Assembly: GCA_049587715.1 (NCBI GenBank)
Contig: JBAVEL010000051.1
Span: 1-48,766, forward strand
Direction: 5' to 3'
Source: JBAVEL01 sp049587715
Lineage (GTDB): Bacteria > Bacteroidota > Ignavibacteria > UBA10030 > UBA6906
Length of the DNA: 48,766 nt
Numbering within the stretch: position 1 is the stretch's first letter; each line of letters starts with the position of its first letter. This document shows positions 34,013 to 45,900 of this stretch, one piece after another. The notes beneath the pieces were generated by a model, which did no database searches, was not told the origin of the DNA, and worked only from the letters and a program-made list of their open reading frames with translations. The position numbers and the translations under genes are program-made.

Positions 34013-34307
34013 CGGATCCCCCTTTTCCTTCTGACCTGAGGCGTGGAGGCACCTTCGGAATGCGAGCGCAATATCCTGATCGGCGCCCCCATTGTCAAGA
34101 AGAGAGGCCCCGGACCCCGTGGTGGGAAGTCCGGAGCCATTTCGTCGGACGACCCTCCCTTGTCCCGGCCCATGACCGGGAAAACCCGGCCCGGAGGGAG
34201 TCCCACAATCTCCAGAATCCTGGCCGAACCGCCCATCCATTCGCTCAGGTGGGGGGTTCAGGCCGGGCGGGGGTGGCGTGGGGCCGCCGGGGGGGAGATT
34301 CCGGTTC
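34013..34307. other. Intergenic region between two minus-strand genes
   Basis: It contains the promoter-like site at 34070-34098 upstream of the membrane protein gene. The rest is GC-rich with no further gene I can support. Confidence 0.4.
34070..34098 (-). promoter_or_regulatory. Candidate promoter of the membrane protein-phosphatase operon
   Basis: TTGACA, 17 bases, GATATTGC on the minus strand. The boxes are the same as those at 9556-9584, and the distance to the start at 34012 is about 50 bases. Confidence 0.6.
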
Positions 34308-35672
34308 CTATGGTGTATGGACCGGCAGCGTCCTCCGGATGTACTGCGCCACGCGACCCGCCGCAGGGGGATCGAGATTGGCCAGGACAATGATCACATA
34401 TCCTGACCGCGGATCCCACTCCAGCGCCGCGTTGAGCCCGGGGGCGCCTCCCGCGATCCCGAGTCCGTTCTGCACATCGGGCAGTTTCAGGATGCCGTCC
34501 TCCAGCGCATGTACGAACCGGAACAGATCGCCGGTCGTGCTGTACCCTCCCCCGGCAGAGCTTCCCCTTCCCGGAAGGGTCGGGTAGTTGGATATCTTGT
34601 TCTCCGTGCTGTAGCCGAGGGCCGCATCGGAAGGGAGCGCTGCCTTGCGAAACCAGTCGGATGCTGTCATCCCCGCCGGTGCAAACACGTGCTTCCGGAC
34701 ATATGCGAAGTAGTCGATACCCGACGCTCGTTGAACGATCAACCCCAGAAGGATATAGCCCCCGTTGGAATAGCGTGTTCCCGTACCGGGGGGGAATTCC
34801 AGGGGCTTGTCGGCAAAGAGCGGCAGGTAGTCTTCGAGGGTCAGGATTTTCTCCTTGTCCGCCGCCTCATACCGATCCCCGAAGAAGTCTCCGATCCCGG
34901 AACTCATGGTGATCAGGTGCTGGATGGTCACCGAATGCCTGACCTCCCCGTTGGGGTAGGCCGGGAGAAAGCGCCCGACCGTATCGGAGAGAGAGAGCCT
35001 TCCCTCTGATGCCAGATGCAGGATGGCAAGGCGTGTGAAGATCTTGTTGATCGACCCCACATTGAACCGTGTCTCTTCATGGTTGGGAAGCCGCCGCTCA
35101 CGGTCCCGGGATCCGTATGCCCGGTGGAACAGGAAGGAATCGTTTCGGGCGATCGCCACGACGCCGGAGAAGAGGTCCAGGGCGGTCAGGGAATCCATGT
35201 ACGCCGATACCCGTGTCAGCATATCGGCCACCGAGGCGGAGCGTCGCACAAATGCCTGATCCGGATCATCGGTCGGCTGAATGGATATCCGTGTCACGGC
35301 ACGTGGGGGAGAATCATCGAAGCTGAAGGTCACCTCGAGCCAGCCCGCCCTTTCCGACCGCATGATGGTCACGAGGGCATTCCCGGTGTCGTCCAGGAGA
35401 CGGTGGAATGCGAGCGATCCGAGATTCCTCCTCATGTCGTTGTAACGTGCGAGGCGTGCTTCGAGCGAAACGGATTGCAGCGCATCGGGCGCCCAGTGGT
35501 TCTTCAGGAACTCCCGCATTTCAGTCTCCCCCGCGTTGAACGCCGACACATATGCGGTCACATGTCTGCCGGCAGGGGTATCGGGGAGTCCGGCCCGGGG
35601 TTGCGATTGCAGGAGGGCCGGGGGAACCAGGAATAAAATGAAGCAGATGAAGGGTGACCGGAGAAAACTCAT
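34308..35672 (-). CDS. Exported serine beta-lactamase-like hydrolase (class C / PBP family)
   Basis: From the ATG at 35672, with GGGAG six bases upstream, the protein has 454 residues and a signal peptide (FICFILFLVPPALLQSQ). An N-terminal alpha/beta domain of about 145 residues, with a nuclear-transport-factor-like look, precedes the serine hydrolase domain. The S-x-x-K motif is GSINKIF, the second motif Y-x-N is in RYSNGGY, and GYSTTGDLFRFV lies further on, as in class C beta-lactamase-like proteins. Relatives include esterases, D-aminopeptidases and penicillin-binding proteins, so resistance must not be assumed. It may trim peptides or esters in the periplasm. A longer start at 35744 adds a non-signal N-terminus and is less likely. 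Confidence 0.88.
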   Translation of the reverse strand: MSFLRSPFICFILFLVPPALLQSQPRAGLPDTPAGRHVTAYVSAFNAGETEMREFLKNHWAPDALQSVSLEARLARYNDMRRNLGSLAFHRLLDDTGNALVTIMRSERAGWLEVTFSFDDSPPRAVTRISIQPTDDPDQAFVRRSASVADMLTRVSAYMDSLTALDLFSGVVAIARNDSFLFHRAYGSRDRERRLPNHEETRFNVGSINKIFTRLAILHLASEGRLSLSDTVGRFLPAYPNGEVRHSVTIQHLITMSSGIGDFFGDRYEAADKEKILTLEDYLPLFADKPLEFPPGTGTRYSNGGYILLGLIVQRASGIDYFAYVRKHVFAPAGMTASDWFRKAALPSDAALGYSTENKISNYPTLPGRGSSAGGGYSTTGDLFRFVHALEDGILKLPDVQNGLGIAGGAPGLNAALEWDPRSGYVIIVLANLDPPAAGRVAQYIRRTLPVHTP

Positions 35673-36259
35673 GGCATCTCCCTGCGTTGGCATGGGGGCG
35701 AACACCCTGTGAAGCCGGTTTTCTTCGGACAGATACGACCGCATCCGCCGGCTTGTTGCGGTCAGGCTCGCACAGGTTCACGGAGTGTGCCCCACGCGCC
35801 GCTCTCTCAGGCCTGACTCCGCGTCCCCCGCCATGCCTCCGGGACTGCTCTCTCTCCCCGCTCTCCACTTCGTCCCCGTCCTGTCCCCGACCACGGAAAC
35901 CCGACTGCACAGCCCCCCCGGCTTTCGAGCTGTGCCCGACACGGGATCCCGCCCTGGGACCGCAGGGCACCGACCCGCTTGATGATCTCGGGTTTGCAGG
36001 CGGTCCCAGGGCGGCGCCGTAGCGACGGGGCCGGGACTTCCGCCGGACCTGCCGAGGCCGGAACGCCCACCCGGCTTCGGGCATCCCTCGTCATTCCACT
36101 CGGTGGTCGGCTCTCCAACACACGAAGGAGACCCCTTCCCGCCCTCATCACGTGAGCCTGATGACAGGACAGAAAAGCGTCTCACCCTCATAGGCAGGGA
36201 GGGATGGGGGGCTGGTCACCCTTGGCGGTGGGGCGCATGTCCATCACCCCGCCCCTGAA
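35673..36259. other. 587-base region without a supported gene
   Basis: It contains the inverted repeat at 35950-36013. No frame shows the strong third-position bias or ribosome site of a gene, and I see no tRNA. Confidence 0.5.
35950..36013. repeat. 14-bp perfect inverted repeat
   Basis: CGCCCTGGGACCGC (35950-35963) and GCGGTCCCAGGGCG (36000-36013) are perfect complements, 36 bases apart, in otherwise gene-free DNA. It might be a terminator-like stem, a protein site, or a leftover of a mobile element; no open frame lies between the arms. Confidence 0.55.
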
Positions 36260-36955
36260 TCAGTATGTGCTTCGCACGACCGTGGCGCGGACAGGTGTGA
36301 GGCGCAACAGTATTCCCTTTCTTTTGAGGAACACCTTGATGTCCCGAAACTCCGTGTACCCCTGTCCGGTGATCGCCGTAACCTCCGCGCTGTTGTACTC
36401 CTCGCCCGTTCTGCCATTCCACGTCTCAACGTGGGACACAGTCATGACCGCAGAGCCGGTGTCCGGGGATCGAGAGAGGCGGAACACGCTTGCGCCAAGG
36501 GTATCGTGGCCGAAGGCGAATGTTGCATGAAGGGTCTCCGGTGCCGTGCTCCGGAAGAACTGCAGAGCATCCCTGAAGAAGGCGAGTGCGCTGGGCACCA
36601 ACAGGGTGCGGTCCTCCAGCGGCAACTGCACGAAGGAAGGGAAGATGGAGTCGCTCGCAATCTCAAACCACCGCTGGTCGTCATCGTCGGTGAGGTGCAG
36701 AAGGAATGAACTGAGATGCGGTGTTCTGATATCCCATTCCACGAATGTCAGCGAGTCCGTGTGAGCTCCTGCCAGGCGGGCAAAAATCGAGACCAGAAAA
36801 TTCGGGTACTCAATATCCACCGAGAATACGCTTGTGATGCAGACGGTTTCGGCGCCCTCTGTCGTATCCGGAGCTCCGCACTCTCGGGGGCTGGCGCCAC
36901 AGCAGGGAGAGAAGAAGAGAGCGACAAGGCACACCGCCCGTGTCATATCGCACAT
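36260..36955 (-). CDS. Exported protein of unknown function, 231 residues
   Basis: The ATG at 36955 has GAGGA seven bases upstream. A signal sequence (AVCLVALFFSPCCGAS) with a Cys pair could be a lipoprotein signal. The rest is beta-rich with no recognised family. It ends in a basic segment. Its start lies about 43 bases after the stop of the cyclic glucan synthase gene on the same strand, so it may be co-transcribed with it. Less GC-rich codons match that gene's block. Confidence 0.65.
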   Translation of the reverse strand: MCDMTRAVCLVALFFSPCCGASPRECGAPDTTEGAETVCITSVFSVDIEYPNFLVSIFARLAGAHTDSLTFVEWDIRTPHLSSFLLHLTDDDDQRWFEIASDSIFPSFVQLPLEDRTLLVPSALAFFRDALQFFRSTAPETLHATFAFGHDTLGASVFRLSRSPDTGSAVMTVSHVETWNGRTGEEYNSAEVTAITGQGYTEFRDIKVFLKRKGILLRLTPVRATVVRSTY

Positions 36956-36998
36956 GATTTATTCCTCGATCCGAGATCCCTCGCCTGCGTCAACGGGC

Positions 36999-39900
36999 TT
37001 ACGGCTCCGGATTCCCCATGCGTACGACAATCCGATGCTTGACCAGATGCCGGACCAGAGGGATGACTTCTCCGTTCAGGCGTCTTCCGTCCATTTCCAC
37101 CCACAAGATCCCCTGCTCGCAGTGGTCCGGATTCTCAACCCGGATCTCATACGTCGCCTCGTCGTGGCGATACGACATCTGGAAACCATCCCACCGGCCG
37201 GGAATGACCGGGGTGATCCGCATGGTCTCTCCCCGCACATGAAGGCCCAGCAGTTCTTCAACCCAGGCACGATACATCCATGCCGCCGAGCCCGTATACC
37301 ACGACCAGCCGCCTTGACCGATCCGCCCGGGGAGAGAGTGCACATCAGCCGCAACGACATACGGCTCACTGCCATAACGCCACACGGTCTCCGGATCGCG
37401 TGCGTGTTCAATCGGGTTCAGCATGCGCATCATGCCTGCCGCACGGGTGCCGTTCCCACTCCGCGCCATGGCCATGGCGAGCCACACCGCAGCATGCGTG
37501 TACTGCCCCCCGTTCTCGCGCACGCCCGGCGGGTACCCCTTGATATACCCCGGTGACGGCATGGTCTTGTCAAAAGGGGGCTCGAGGAGGAGTACCAGCC
37601 CTTCATCCTCACGGACGAGATGCCGGTAGGCCGATTCCAGCGCTTTGCCGGCCCGATCTCCGTCGGCCGCACCACTGAGCCAGGCCCAGGATTGCGGAAG
37701 CGAATCGATACGTGCCTCCGCATTGGACGAAGAACCCAACGGCGTGCCGTCGTCAAAGATCGCCCGGAGATACCATTCCCCGTCCCACGCAGAAGCCTCC
37801 ACGCGCTCGATCAGCGCTTTCCGGTTCTGTTGATATGTCAGCCTCAGATCGGGCCGGCCCATGGAGTCTGACAGCTCCTCCATCCCCCTCAATACATCCA
37901 CCAGAAACCAGGCGAGCCAGACGCTCTCCCCTCTACCCCCGGCCCCCACGAGGTTCATGCTGTCATTCCAGTCTCCTGTTCCCATCAGCGGCAATCCGTG
38001 AGGTCCCGCGGTCTGGCCGCGGGTGACGGACCGCCGGCAGTGCTCGAAGAGCGTGGCGCGCTCCGATGAGATCTCCGGAGACTGGTAGCTCTCGGACCGC
38101 TCTCGTTCCAAAGCGGGTGCACTCAGGAAGCCGACAATCTCGTGGAGGATTGACACATCGCCCGTGAGGTTGACGTAGTGAGCGACAACATACGGAAGCC
38201 ACAGGAGATCATCAGAAACGCGCGACCGGATTCCTGCGCCGTGCGGCATATGCCACCAGTGCTGGACATCCCCCTCTGTGAACTGACGGCTTGCCGCGAG
38301 CAGGATGTGTGCGCGCGCCAAGAGAGGATGCGCGTACAGAAGAGCCATGACGTCCTGCAGTTGATCCCGGAACCCGTAGGCCCCGCCGGACTGGTACAAT
38401 GCGGAGCGCGCCCAGACCCGGCAGCCGAGAGTCTGATAGAGAAGCCAGCGGTTGATCAGGAAATCCACGGCAAGTTCGGGGGTATGCACCTGGATCGTTC
38501 CGAGCCGGTCGTTCCACCACGCTTTCAGTCGTACAAGTGATGCTCTTGCTGCCGCGTTGTCCCGGTAGGCAAGAATCAGCGCCCGAACCTCCTCCAGCGA
38601 CTCGCCCTGGCCGAGCAGGCATGTGATTTCGATCTGCTCACCGGGGGCCAGCCGCACGGTGCTTTGCAATGCAGCGCACGGGTCCAGGCCGGCTCCAGTC
38701 CTGCGAGAAAGTCCTGCTCGCTCCATCGCCGCCGGATTTGCCATCGAGCGGTTGCGACCGAGAAAGCTCGTGCGGTCGCCGCTGTACGACTCCGTCGGCA
38801 GGCTCGTTGCCGCGAACGCCACTTGATTCGCGTAATCGGGGTTGTAGGGGTTGCGAGCGATCAGCGCCTTGACTTCTTCATTCCAGCCGGTCACGACGTG
38901 CATCTGGGAGGATTCGCGGGACTCCCCCAGTGTCCATTCCACGTAGTATGTGACCGACAGTTTCCGCGTCCTGGCGGAATCATTGCGAAGCACGAGTCTT
39001 TGCAGCTTCAGGGGTTTTCCACCCTTGTCATCCAAAGGCACGAACACCGTGAGCTCCTGCTCAATACCATGGCTGTTGTGTTCGAAGACGGTGTATCCCG
39101 CCCCATGCCTGGCCCGATAGGGCGTGTCCTCACGGATCGGAGAGGCACAGGGCGTCCAGAATGCCCGTGTTTCTTCATCCCGGATGTACAGTGCTTCAGA
39201 GGCCGGATCGGTGACAGGGTCGTTCGACCATTGCGTCAGCCGATTGTGCTGGCTGTTCCCCTGCCAGGTGAAGCCGGCCCCCGTTTCGCTGATGACTGTG
39301 CCAAAAGTCGGGTTGGCGATGACGTTGACCCAGGGCATGGGCGTGTTGATGCCCGGTCCGAGATAGATGGAGTACTCGAGCCCGTCGGGAGTAAAACCCC
39401 CGATGCTGTTGAAGTACGGAAGCTCCATAAAAGGAAGCGCGGCTGAAGGATCCCGGGAATCGCGTTTCGAGCCCGTGGGGAGGGGGGACTCGGGAACCTC
39501 CGGTGAAACGCCCAGTTGTTGGGCCAGACTCCCGCGGGCGGCTACCATCACCACGCGTGCGGCAGCCCGCAGGAGCGTCAGGTCTTCCGGCGAGAGCGCA
39601 TCGACGTTGCGCAAAAAGACTCCTCCGGACCGATCCGCACTCGTATGGACTGAATGCGCCTGGATCAAGCGCTCGAGCTGTTTATGCAGCGGGCGTTCAT
39701 AGCCGTGCGCCTCCTCGTTCAGGATCACCAGATCGGTGGAGAGCCCGTGCATGCGCCAGTAGGAATGCGCCTGCAGGAGCTGGCGGATGAACCTCAGATC
39801 CTGTGCCTCGTTGATGGCAACCAGTGTGATGGGCGCGTCGCCCGGGATCCCGTGAGCCCACAAGCCGGCCTGGCCCTTGCGGTTCTCGGCAATCCGCTCG

Positions 39901-42900
39901 GCCGGAGAGCGCAGAAGAAGATTGGGATACAGCAGATGGCTTGCGAGCTGCTGAAAGCGGCGGGCGTCATCGGGCTGGATACGCAGGAGCCGCAACTCAA
40001 GCTGGGCGGCCGCCCAGGCGGAATCCATGGCCCGATCAATCGCATGGGGACTGCCGTACTTTCCCGTCAAACCCAGAACTTGTTCGCGTGTCGCCGCCGC
40101 GGCCAGAATCATGGACACCGTCACACGCTCTCCGGGGCCCACGCTCACGCTGTGGCGGAGACTGAGGATCGGGTCAATGACGCACCCCTGACTCCTCCCG
40201 GGCTCCTGAACCGCCCCCATCGGATGGGCGAGCGTCCGCCCGCGGCCGATAAATCGTGCCCGATCGGTTTCGAACCGCAAAGCTTCGACATTGTCGTGCT
40301 GAAGTGTGAACCGGTGCCCGACCCAAATCGGCGGTTCGCCGTCATGCCGGAGCCGCCGGAAGGCAAGGAGTGCGTGCTCCTCCGGTACTGCCTCCGTCTG
40401 GATGAACAGCTTGTTGAACGCCGGATGCTGACGGTCAGCGTTGTGCGGTGCCAGAGAGAGTTCTATGTAGCTTGTGAGTTCGAGACGGCAGGTGCGGAGG
40501 GAACGATTCGTAAACGTCATCCGCCGGATCTCCACGTCATCTTCCGGGGGAACGATGATTTCAGTTTCGCTTCCGATCCCGTTGTCCAGGCGTCTGAACA
40601 CGGCACGGTCCAGAGAGAAATTGGCCGAATAGTCCTCCACGTTCCCACCGGTCGGTTGATAGGTGTTGCACCACAATCGGGGCGACCCTGCATCATGGAT
40701 ATAGCAGAACAGCCCCCACGGATCCCGGGTCCTGTCCGACTGCCAACGGGTAATGTCAAAGTCACCCCAGCGGCTGTACCCGCCACCCGCGTTCGTCACC
40801 ATCAGACCGTATCGGCCGTTGCAGAGCAGTTGGGTCTTGGGTGTGGAGGTATGGGGTGTCTCGAAATGGCTTACGGAAGGCGCCACTTCGCCGATGGCCG
40901 CAATGGAGGAGATCCGTGCGCGCGTCGAGATCTGGTTCAGCGGGGGAATGTGCGGGATGCGTTCATGAAGCAATGGCTCGGCCATACGCGCCCGCAGGCC
41001 GCCGTGGAAACGATTCTGGGTGGAATTGCCATGGAGGAGGTTGTTCAGCGCCAGGAATCCCATCCCTTGATGGTGGGCCATATAGGCTCGCACGATGACG
41101 CCGCGCTCACCCGCCCGGGTCGGCTGCCGACCGAAGTCCAATGCATCAAAGTAGCCGTAGTCGTCGAGCATTCCCAGCTCAGCCAATCGCGCCAGATTCC
41201 GCAAGCCCTCTCGCGGCGCGATACTCATCGCCAGGAGGGTGGCATAGGGCGCGATGACGGTCCTGTCCGCCAGGCCGCGCTTGAGTCCGAGAGACGGCAC
41301 GCCGAAAGCATCGTACTGATAGGTTTTGTTGATGTCCAGATCTCCCGAAGCAGATTCGGAAATCCCCCAGGGAACGTGGTGCGTCCTGCCATAGGCGATC
41401 TGTATGGCAACGGCTTCCCGCATCGCCTTATCGAGCAGCGAGTTGGCAAAGGACCGCTGGAACAGCAGGGGCATCAGATATTCGAACATCGTTCCCGTCC
41501 AGCTTAGCAAAACGCGGCGCCGGCCGATCGCGCCGTAGGGTCGGCTCATGGCGAACCAATGTTCGGCGGGAACGTCCCCCCGGGCGATGGCGACGTAACT
41601 GCCAAGGCGCGCTTCACTTGCCAGGAGATCATAGTAAGCGTGATCCACCCGTCCTTCGGTGACATTATGACCGATCGAGAACAGTCTGCGGTCGCCGTCG
41701 TAGAGAAAGCGCATGTTCATCGATTCGGAGAGCTCTCGTCCCGCATGGGCAAGCCGGCGGGAAGACGCCAGCACTTCACCGGCAAGCCACTTCGACTCGC
41801 CGAAGGCCTTGAGAACACGATCAATCCAGGACGCGAAGGCAGAGCCGTTCGAGGGCGCGTGTTCCCGCAGTCCCTCGAAGGACCGGATCCAGGCGAGACT
41901 GCCTTCGGCAAGGGATCGAAGGGACGGCGCTTGATCGAGCGCGTTGCGGAAGGCGGGGAGCGCACTCGGATCAAGTACGGCCACCTCTTCCGCGGTCTTC
42001 TCCCCCATGATTTCGATCCACACAAGGTAACGATCCGCAAGATGGATCCAGGCCTCAACGTGACGCTCCAGCTCCCGTGCCCAGTAAGCCGCACTTCCCC
42101 CGGCCCTGGCGGAGGCACATGTTCTGACGGCCAGATCCCTCACGCCATCCTTGGCCCTGCGCAGCATCCCGAGCGCGTCCACGGTCCGGCTCGGCGGCGC
42201 CTGCCATGTGAGGAGCAGCTCATGAAGGATCCGGGTATCCAACCCCGGCACCTTCTCCGCCTCCACGGCCCGGCAGAGAGCTTCGCCCGTATCTCGCAAG
42301 CCCGCAAACGCTCTCCTGTCGAGAATGTCTTCGTCCATGAACGCCCCGATTCCGTGATCGACGGACCATAAGGCGCCAAGAAGATTCCCGCTATCGACAG
42401 TGGAAACGTAACGCGGTTTCAAGGGAGTAAGGGTCTGAATATCATACCAGTTGAACAGATGGCCTTCATGGCGATCCAGCCTGCCCATCGTGTCCATCGT
42501 GCCGGTCAGTGTGCGCACAACTTCATCGACGGTGATGTATCCGAAATCGTGTGCCCCGAGAACGCTGACCATCCAGAGACCGATATTCGTCGGGCTGGTC
42601 CGCATGGCGAGTCGATTCTGATACGACACCTGATAGTTGTCGGGTGGCAGCCACGAGCTTTCTTCGTTGACGAAGTCAGAAAAGTACCGCCATGTCCGAC
42701 GCGCGACATTCCTCAGAAACCGCCGCTCCTCCTCCCGGAGCAGCGACTGCGGCTGTTTCGCCTCCGGACGCCGGCTGAGCAGCCATCCGATCCCGGGCGA
42801 TGCAACCCAGAGCAGCAACCAGGGGACGGCGGGCATAAGGTGTGCCGGATACCAGTACTGAACCTGCAGCCCCACCATCACCCCGAAGAAGCTCGCCAGG

Positions 42901-45900
42901 CACAGAGACAGGAGGAGTCCCGGGGCGGCGGCCCGGGTTTTGTGACGGGTTACCTGGGCGGAAGTCCACTCCAGCAAACCGCGGTGCGAGATGTGACGCC
43001 GGTAGAGCGCGCGTGCGATGGCGTCCGATGCCAGCCAGGCCTGGTATGGCAGCAATGCCGCTTCGGCCATGACCCGCATCAGATCGTGCGCCAGCTTCGC
43101 GGTGGAGAGGCCCCTGGCTCCGGGGGGCGAAGTAGCCCATGCGAACGGTTGCGCCACGGAATGAAAAACCAGTTGCACGGCGACCACTGCGGCAGCGATC
43201 CAGGCGGCCTCAACGGAGAGAAACCAGGAGGTCACCAGCAAGGCAACGCTGGCGATGGGAAGCAGGCTGCGCCGCAGGTTGTCTGCGATCTTCCCGCGAT
43301 CAAACCAGGAAAGAGGGTTCCGGGCTTTCCCCCCGCCTGGTCGGGGGACGCGGGGCATCATCCAGCCCGCAATCTGCCAATCGCCGCGGATCCACCGATG
43401 CTGCCGCTTGACGAAGCTCAGATAGTCCTGCGGGAATTCATCATAGAGCTCGATATCGTTTGCCAGCCCCACGCGGACGTGCGCACCTTCTATCAGATCA
43501 TGGCTGAGAATCCACGCTTCGGGGAATCTGCCGGCCAGCATCCTGCTGAAGACGCGCACATCGTAGATGCCTTTGCCATGGTAGGAACCCTCGCCGACAA
43601 GATCCTGATTGACATCGGACACCGCATTGGTGTACGGATCGATGCCGATCGGGTCCGAAAAGAGCCGGCTGAACGGGGACCCGCTTGTGCTGGGCAGCGA
43701 GGGGCTTACGCGCGGCTGGATGATCGTGTAACCGGAGATAATCCGGCCTTCGCCGTCGAGATGCGCCTGGTTGAGGGGATGCGACAGGGTCTCAATCAAC
43801 CGGCGGGCGGTGCCGTTTGGCAGTTGTGTGTCACTGTCGAGCGTGATGACGAATCTCACCTCGGACAGGTGATCCGGGTTGCCCACCTGCACCAGGCGGC
43901 CGGCCTGGTGTCCCCCCGTGCCGGTGATCAGCGCATTCAGCTCTTCCAGTTTTCCGCGTTTGCGTTCCCAGCCGATGAATGCCTGCTCGGACTCACTCCA
44001 TGTTCGCTCACGGTGGATGAGAAAGAAGCGATGGGCGCCATGGCGCCGGTTGAGGGCCTCCATGGACACCTTCGCGGCCTGGAGCAGGGACTCGTCCGTG
44101 CCCCCATGGACCTGGGTTGCATCCACGTAGTCGGAGAGAAGGCCGAACAGGAGATTGTCCTCCTTGTTGGCAAGGTAGCGCATCTCCAGCTTCTCCACCT
44201 CTTCCTGTATCGTCCTCAGGTCCACCAGCATCACGGGTACGACTACCAGTGTCCGATACGCGTCGGGAATCCCCGACACCCTGTAGTCCATCTTTGGAAG
44301 GGTGCGTGGTGGTAACAGCCGCATGAGCAGGAAATTCACCGCCTCAAGCGATATCTGGCTTGCCGGGATGAGCAGGAGGAGGGCAACCAGAAGCTGAATC
44401 TGCGGCGTCTCTCCGTGCAACCCGACCGGCACAAGAAGGGAGACCGCGGCGACAGCAAAGAACCCGAACCCGGCAAAGTACACCGACGAATGATGTCGAT
44501 ACGTCCAGTGCAGCATGCGGAATCGCAGTTCCTCGCGGGTGCCGATCATCCGTGCCAGCTCTCCCCTTCGTTCGCCGATCAGGTATGTACCGACGTGGCT
44601 GGCCGGCTCATCCGCGACGGGCCGGCCGGCGGCATGACCGGCCAGGTCAATCGCGCACCGGGCGACCGCTTCCTCGGCCAGGCCGGAGCCGCGGTGGAGG
44701 TTCTCAATGGACCGACGGCATCGATCACGCGTGCTGAAATCCATGCGGGAATAGACGCCCGCCGGATCTGTCCGCAGGACCGCCTCCACACGGCTCAGCT
44801 CTTCGAAACATGGGTTCCAATCGAGCAGGTCGAGCTGGCGCAGGCTGGTAAACGCGTTCCCGATGGACACCTGATCCCTCGTCTGGCGGTTCCTCGCTCG
44901 TTGGCCGAGCTCGCTCCAGGAGGTCTGGAACGTGCGCTCACACCAACTGTGAACCGGCGCCAGCGCGCCCTCCTCGTCGTACATGTAGTCGATCAGTTGC
45001 GACGCGAAATAGGGGCTCGGGGCGGATTGGGTGTGGGCAAGTTCCGCCAGAAGCGAGAAGATCCGATGAGGGTCCCGGCGGTTGACCGCGATGAGTCTGT
45101 TCGCCCACACGTTGGCAGTCGCCCGCTCACGCAGCTCAGTCTGGGTTCTGCCGGCGATGTGCCGGATGCCCTCCATGAGCGCCGTGCGCAGCATCTGAGG
45201 GACAGCCCAGAGTTCGCTGATGGACAGGGGCACTTCGCTTTGATAGGCCGCAATGAACTGGAGGACATTTTCCCGGTCCAGGCGCATGTCCGTTCGGGAG
45301 ACCAGTTCCCGTGCCAGGGCGAAGACGCGGGGGAGACCCCGGTCGGGGTCGCTCGTGAATGCCGGCAACTGCCGGTAGTATCGCCGGGGCAGGTTCTGGA
45401 GGACTTTCCGGGCATTGCCCTCGACGATGTATTCATTGTCGAGAAGCCATTCGGCCGTCGGCGATACACTCTGTTCCAGCCGATTGGCTGCGGCGAGATC
45501 CAGACACGCTTCATGGACCTGCCTACGGTCCCGTTCGATCTGTCTGAGCAGGTCGTCGTTGGACGGCGGGCCCAACGTGGACCGGTGATTCGAGGCGAGG
45601 CGCCGGGCATGCTCCTGGAGTTGCGCCGCGGTGCTGGATGTCCCCGGACTCTCATCCTCTCCCCGAGGGCTCTCGCGTTTCGGATACAGGATGAACACCG
45701 CCGGCTGGACCTCGCTGTTCTCCAGCAGCAGGGCCAGTGGAACCCGCAGGGTCTCCATGGCCCCCTGAAGAATCAGAACGCTTTCACCGGGAACCAACCA
45801 GCGCGCGTGATCCGCAACAAGTCGCCGTTGTACGCCGACCGTGGATCGCCGCACCAATGCTACGGATAGAAGAGCTCCAATCGCTCCCCCGACAAGGGCA

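Noticed and set aside
33446..34390. Extended start for the multi-pass membrane protein
   Set aside because: The added 126 residues are Pro/Gly/Arg-rich and have no ribosome site. The ATG at 34012 has a good one and a promoter-like site just upstream.
35654..36022. Plus-strand frame of 122 codons in the gene-free stretch
   Set aside because: Low-complexity Pro/Ser/Leu product, no codon bias and no ribosome site.
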